From positions 1-9,039 of the forward strand of contig CABUPZ010000095.1 of assembly GCA_902493585.1 (NCBI GenBank): a DNA stretch of 9,039 nt, written 5' to 3'. The notes under the pieces were generated by a model. That model ran no database searches. It was not told the origin of the DNA and saw nothing but the letters and a program-made list of their open reading frames with translations. Within the stretch, counting starts at the first letter, position 1. Every line of letters starts with the position of its first letter. Positions 5,164 through 9,039 of this stretch are shown here, piece by piece. This stretch comes from an uncultured Fusicatenibacter sp. GTDB lineage: Bacteria > Bacillota > Clostridia > Lachnospirales > Lachnospiraceae. The position numbers were made by a program, and so were the translations under genes.

Positions 5164-8100
5164 TCAGGCGTCTTTCTGCTCTTCCTGTTCCAGGTTTTTC
5201 ACCGCGGTGGAGAGCATCAGCTTGATACGGTTCAGCTGGTTGACCTCAGAAGCGCCCGGGTCGTAATCGACGGCAACAATGTTTGCCTTCGGATACTCTT
5301 TGCGGATCGCCTTGATAACACCCTTTCCGACGATATGGTTCGGCAGGCAGGCAAACGGCTGTGTGCAGACAATGTTGAAGACACCGCTGTGGATCAGCTC
5401 CATCATCTCTCCGGTCAGGAACCATCCTTCTCCAGTCTGGTTTCCAACGGAAACGATCGGGGAAGCATATTCCGCAAGATCCTCGATCCGTGCCGGAGGA
5501 TCAAAGTGACGGCTCTTCTTGAATTCTTCTACAGCAGCGCTGCGCAGCCAGTTGATCGCCTTCAGTCCGGCGTTGGAGAGCATAGCTGTGGATTTTTTCG
5601 CTCCCAGATACTCAGCCTTGAAGTTGGAGTTGTAGAAGCTGTAGCAGAAGAAGTCGATCAGATCCGGAACAACGGCTTCTGCTCCTTCTTTTTCCAGCAG
5701 TTCTGCCAGATAGTTGTTAGCTGCCGGAAGGAATTTTACCAGGATCTCGCCAACGATGCCGACCCTCGGTTTCTTCTCATCGGTGATCGGAATATTGTCA
5801 AAGTCGCGGATCATCGTGCGGCAGATTTGTTTGAAACGGGTATGGCTCATACGTTTCGCTGAGACAAAGTCGATACAGATCTTTTCCCATTTTTTATGTA
5901 AGCGGTTGGTCGTGCCTTTCTTCTGCTCGTAAGGACGCATCCGGTAGGTACACCGCATCATGATATCGCCGAATTCCGCTGCGTAGCACAGGCGGCGCGC
6001 AAGCTCCGGCGTAATCTTGAAGCCTGGGTTTTCCTCCAGTCCGCTCAGGTTGACGGAGATGACTGGGATCTGTCCCATATCTGCCTTTTCCAGCGCTCTT
6101 CGGATAAATCCAATATAGTTGGAAGCACGGCATCCGCCTCCGGTCTGGCTCATGATGACCGCCACGCGGTTCAGGTCGTATTTTCCTGAGAGCAGAGCCT
6201 GCATGATCTGTCCAACGACCATCAGGGATGGATAGCAGGCGTCGTTGTTGACGTATTTCAGTCCCACATCCACCGCTTCTTTGTTGTCATTCGGAAGCAC
6301 TTCCAGGTTGTAGCCGCAGGCATTGAAGGCGGGCTGCAGAAGCCGGAAGTGGATCGGTGACATCTGCGGGCAGAGGATCGTGTAATCCTTGCGCATTTCT
6401 TTCGTAAATACCGGTTTTTTGATGGACGCCGGAAGAATATCTCTTGGTTCGTCTTTCTTTTTATGGGCGCGGATCGCAGCCAAAAGAGAACGAACGCGGA
6501 TACGGGCGGCTCCCAGGTTGTTGACCTCGTCGATCTTCAGGCAGGTATAGATCTTGCCGCTGTGGGTCAGGATCTCATACACCTGGTCGGTGGTTACTGC
6601 GTCAAGGCCGCAGCCGAAGGAATTGAGCTGGATCAGGTCCAGATTCTCCTGCGTCTTCACAAAGTTGGCTGCCGCGTACAGCCGGGTGTGGTACATCCAC
6701 TGGTCGTTGACACGCAGCGGGCGTTCCAGCGGAGCCAGGTGGGAGATGGAATCTTCCGTCAGCACACACAGGCCGTAGGAATTGATCATATCCGGGATTC
6801 CGTGATGGATTTCCGGGTCAATATGGTACGGACGTCCTGCCAGGACGATGCCGCGGCGTCCCGTTTCTTTCATATAACGAAGGGTCTCTTCCCCTTTTTT
6901 CTGAATGTCCCTGCGGGCGCGGGCGAGCTCCTGCCATGCGGCATGGGCAGCGGCGCGGACTTCCTGTTCGGAGATGCTGGAAAATTCTTTTACCAGTCCG
7001 TCGGTGACGGTCACTTCACTTGCCAGAGACAGGAACGGATTGCGGAATACGATGGTCGGATCGTTCAGCTCATCCACATTGTTCTTGATGTTTTCCGCGT
7101 AGGAAGTTACGATCGGGCAGTTGTAGTGGTTGACCGCGTCAGGGAATTCCTTCCGTTCGTAAGGAATGCAGGGGTAGAAAATAAATTTAATGCCCTGTTT
7201 CAGCAGCCAGGTCACATGTCCGTGTGCCAGTTTTGCCGGATAACATTCGGATTCACTGGGGATGGACTCAATGCCCAGCTCATAAATCTTCCGGGTGGAG
7301 GTAGGCGAGAGCACAACCTGATATTTCAGTTTGGTAAAGAATGTGAACCAGAACGGATAGTTCTCGAACATGTTCAGGACACGGGGAATGCCCACTTTTC
7401 CGCGGACCGCCTCATCCTCCGGAAGCGGCGTATAGCCGAAGATTGTTTTGTACTTGTAATCGAACAGGTTCGGGATATTGTCCTTGTTCTTTTCTTTTCC
7501 GATTCCGCGCTCACAGCGGTTACCGCTTATGTACTGACGGCCGCCGGAGAATTTGTTGATGGTCAGACGGCAGTTGTTGGTACAGCCCTTGCAGTTTGCC
7601 ATCGTCGTGGAATATTTCAGTGTATTGATCTTCTCGATCGGAAGCATTGTCGTTTCTTTTTCCGGACTGTAGCGTTCCCGGGCGATCAGCGCCGCGCCGA
7701 AAGCGCCCATGATTCCGGCGATATCCGGACGGATCGCTTCGCAGTTGGCGATGCGCTCAAAACTGCGGAGGACTGCGTCATTGTAGAACGTACCGCCCTG
7801 AACAACGATGTGACGTCCCAGCTCGGTGGCATCGGATACTTTGATGACCTTGTAAAGGGCATTTTTGATTACGGAGTAAGCCAGTCCGGCAGAGATATCC
7901 GCAACGGATGCGCCCTCTTTCTGTGCCTGTTTTACCTTGGAGTTCATAAATACGGTACAGCGGGTTCCAAGGTCGATCGGATGCTGTGCGAACAGGGCTT
8001 CATGGGCGAAATCCTGTACGCTGTAATTCAGGGACTGGGCGAAGTTCTCAATAAAGGAACCGCAGCCGGAGGAACATGCCTCGTTGAGCTGTACGCTGTC

Positions 8101-9039
8101 CACGGTGCCGTTTTTGATCTTGATGCATTTCATATCCTGTCCGCCGATGTCCAGGATACAGTCCACTTCCGGGTCAAAGAATGCCGCGGCATAATAGTGG
8201 GAGATTGTCTCAACCTCGCCCTCATCCAGCAGAAGAGCCGCTTTGATCAGAGCTTCTCCATATCCGGTGGAACAGGAATAAGCGATGTGGGCGCTGTCCG
8301 GCATCTGTGCGTAGATCTCCTGGATAGCGCGGATGGTAGTCGCCAGAGGATTTCCGTTGTTGTTGCTGTAGAAAGAGTAGAGCAGAGAGCCGTCCTCGCC
8401 TACCAGCGCTGCTTTTGTGGTCGTGGAACCGGCGTCGATTCCAAGATAGCAGTTGCCTTCGTAGGTGGCAAGATCAGAAGTCGCCACATTGTTGATGCTC
8501 TGGCGTTCCAGGAAATTGTCATAATCCTCCTGGGAAGCAAACAGAGGCTCCATACGTGCCACCTCAAAATCCATGGTGATCTTTTCTTCCATACGTCTCT
8601 GGAGAGCCGTCAGAGAAACGGTCACTTTTTTGTCCGCGTTCATGGCGGAACCCATCGCTGCGAAAAGATGGGAATTTTCCGGAGCGATTGTATGCTCGTC
8701 ATCCAGCTTCAGCGTCCGGATAAACGCTGCCTTCAGCTCGGAAAGGAAATGCAGCGGTCCTCCAAGGAAAGCCACATGTCCGCGGATCGGTTTTCCACAG
8801 GCAAGGCCGGAGATCGTCTGGTTGACCACAGCCTGAAAGATCGAAGCGGCAAGATCCTCTTTGGTGGCGCCGTCATTGATCAGTGGCTGGATATCTGTCT
8901 TGGCAAATACACCGCAGCGTGCGGCAATGGGATAAATGGCCCGATAATGTTTGGCGTATTCGTTCAGTCCCGATGCGTCGCTCTGAAGCAGGGAAGCCAT
9001 CTGGTCGATGAAAGAACCGGTACCGCCGGCGCAGATACC
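5164..9039 (-). CDS. Giant 2-hydroxyacyl-CoA dehydratase activase-related protein (tandem BadF-type ATPase, DUF2229, dehydratase-like), 5'-truncated by window edge
   Basis: There are 1291 codons before the TGA at 5166-5164, and the frame is still open at the right edge. The family is usually about 1400-1500 residues, so roughly the first 150 are missing. Numbering is from the window edge. Residues 1-190 end a first BadF/BcrA-type ATPase domain (CAGGTGSFIDQM, Cys3; RCGVF, Cys42). Residues 198-455 form a complete second ATPase domain: LGIDAGSTTTKAALVG (199-214), DIGGQDMK (297-304), ACSSGCGSFIENF (Cys322), RCTVFMNSKV (Cys361) and VVQGGTFYNDAV (412-423). A cysteine cluster CKGCTNNC with a further Cys follows (483, 486, 490, 509). 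A DUF2229-like region covers about 545-760. A C-terminal dehydratase-like part contains NNDACYPSLMVVGQ (931-944), SQTGGGCRASNY (964-975) and CTQPFACLPNH (1225-1235). No membrane segment or signal peptide is visible. Known HgdC-type activases use ATP to send electrons to a dehydratase at very low potential. The substrate of these giant fusions is not established. It is convergent with the flippase operon. Confidence 0.9.
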   Translation of the reverse strand, partial: GICAGGTGSFIDQMASLLQSDASGLNEYAKHYRAIYPIAARCGVFAKTDIQPLINDGATKEDLAASIFQAVVNQTISGLACGKPIRGHVAFLGGPLHFLSELKAAFIRTLKLDDEHTIAPENSHLFAAMGSAMNADKKVTVSLTALQRRMEEKITMDFEVARMEPLFASQEDYDNFLERQSINNVATSDLATYEGNCYLGIDAGSTTTKAALVGEDGSLLYSFYSNNNGNPLATTIRAIQEIYAQMPDSAHIAYSCSTGYGEALIKAALLLDEGEVETISHYYAAAFFDPEVDCILDIGGQDMKCIKIKNGTVDSVQLNEACSSGCGSFIENFAQSLNYSVQDFAHEALFAQHPIDLGTRCTVFMNSKVKQAQKEGASVADISAGLAYSVIKNALYKVIKVSDATELGRHIVVQGGTFYNDAVLRSFERIANCEAIRPDIAGIMGAFGAALIARERYSPEKETTMLPIEKINTLKYSTTMANCKGCTNNCRLTINKFSGGRQYISGNRCERGIGKEKNKDNIPNLFDYKYKTIFGYTPLPEDEAVRGKVGIPRVLNMFENYPFWFTFFTKLKYQVVLSPTSTRKIYELGIESIPSESECYPAKLAHGHVTWLLKQGIKFIFYPCIPYERKEFPDAVNHYNCPIVTSYAENIKNNVDELNDPTIVFRNPFLSLASEVTVTDGLVKEFSSISEQEVRAAAHAAWQELARARRDIQKKGEETLRYMKETGRRGIVLAGRPYHIDPEIHHGIPDMINSYGLCVLTEDSISHLAPLERPLRVNDQWMYHTRLYAAANFVKTQENLDLIQLNSFGCGLDAVTTDQVYEILTHSGKIYTCLKIDEVNNLGAARIRVRSLLAAIRAHKKKDEPRDILPASIKKPVFTKEMRKDYTILCPQMSPIHFRLLQPAFNACGYNLEVLPNDNKEAVDVGLKYVNNDACYPSLMVVGQIMQALLSGKYDLNRVAVIMSQTGGGCRASNYIGFIRRALEKADMGQIPVISVNLSGLEENPGFKITPELARRLCYAAEFGDIMMRCTYRMRPYEQKKGTTNRLHKKWEKICIDFVSAKRMSHTRFKQICRTMIRDFDNIPITDEKKPRVGIVGEILVKFLPAANNYLAELLEKEGAEAVVPDLIDFFCYSFYNSNFKAEYLGAKKSTAMLSNAGLKAINWLRSAAVEEFKKSRHFDPPARIEDLAEYASPIVSVGNQTGEGWFLTGEMMELIHSGVFNIVCTQPFACLPNHIVGKGVIKAIRKEYPKANIVAVDYDPGASEVNQLNRIKLMLSTAVKNLEQEEQKDA

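Noticed and set aside
7365..7375. CGAACATGTTC, resembling a second LexA box
   Set aside because: The half-sites are separated by only two bases instead of four, and it lies deep inside the coding sequence of the large minus-strand gene.

Overview
The window looks like an ordinary chromosomal segment from an anaerobic, low-to-mid GC Firmicute, most likely a gut Clostridia such as a Lachnospiraceae. Four things point that way. There is a Bacillus-type LexA (SOS) operator. Shine-Dalgarno sequences are strong and purine-rich. There is a MurJ/SpoVB-type flippase. There is also a giant oxygen-sensitive-type 2-hydroxyacyl-CoA dehydratase activase, a family common in anaerobic Firmicutes. This placement is an inference from gene content. 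No rRNA, tRNA, insertion sequence, phage gene or CRISPR array was seen.

Layout. Positions 1-1007 (minus strand) hold the N-terminal 335 codons of a radical SAM protein of the UDG-linked 'putative DNA modification/repair' family; its 3' end lies outside the window. Its promoter (1042-1070) has a near-perfect LexA box (1056-1068) overlapping the -35 element. The divergent intergenic region 1008-1283 also carries a plus-strand promoter candidate (1122-1150). It is followed by an intrinsic terminator (1169-1193) inside the leader of the next operon, with a possible competing hairpin. Next comes a compact plus-strand operon: hisH (1284-1889), hisF (1904-2662), ung (2694-3392) and a 14-helix MurJ/SpoVB-like flippase (3389-5008). 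Gaps are 14 and 31 nt, then a 4-nt ATGA overlap. The convergent gap 5009-5163 holds a perfect 24-bp inverted repeat and a second hairpin with a T-rich tail. The rest (5164-9039, minus strand) is one very large gene, truncated at its 5' end by the window edge. It encodes tandem BadF-type ATPase domains fused to DUF2229 and dehydratase-like regions.

How the genes work together. HisH and HisF form imidazole glycerol phosphate synthase, the branch point of histidine and purine metabolism. Ung excises uracil from DNA, and the divergent radical SAM protein is probably also a DNA-repair factor that answers to DNA damage. The flippase probably moves a polyprenyl-linked precursor across the membrane. 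The giant protein is probably an ATP-driven low-potential electron donor or enzyme of the archerase type.

The points most worth a second look are the SOS operator on the radical SAM gene, the orphan leader terminator ahead of hisH, and the matching 39-residue cysteine spacing in both ATPase domains of the giant protein. I see no convincing wholly new multi-gene system here.
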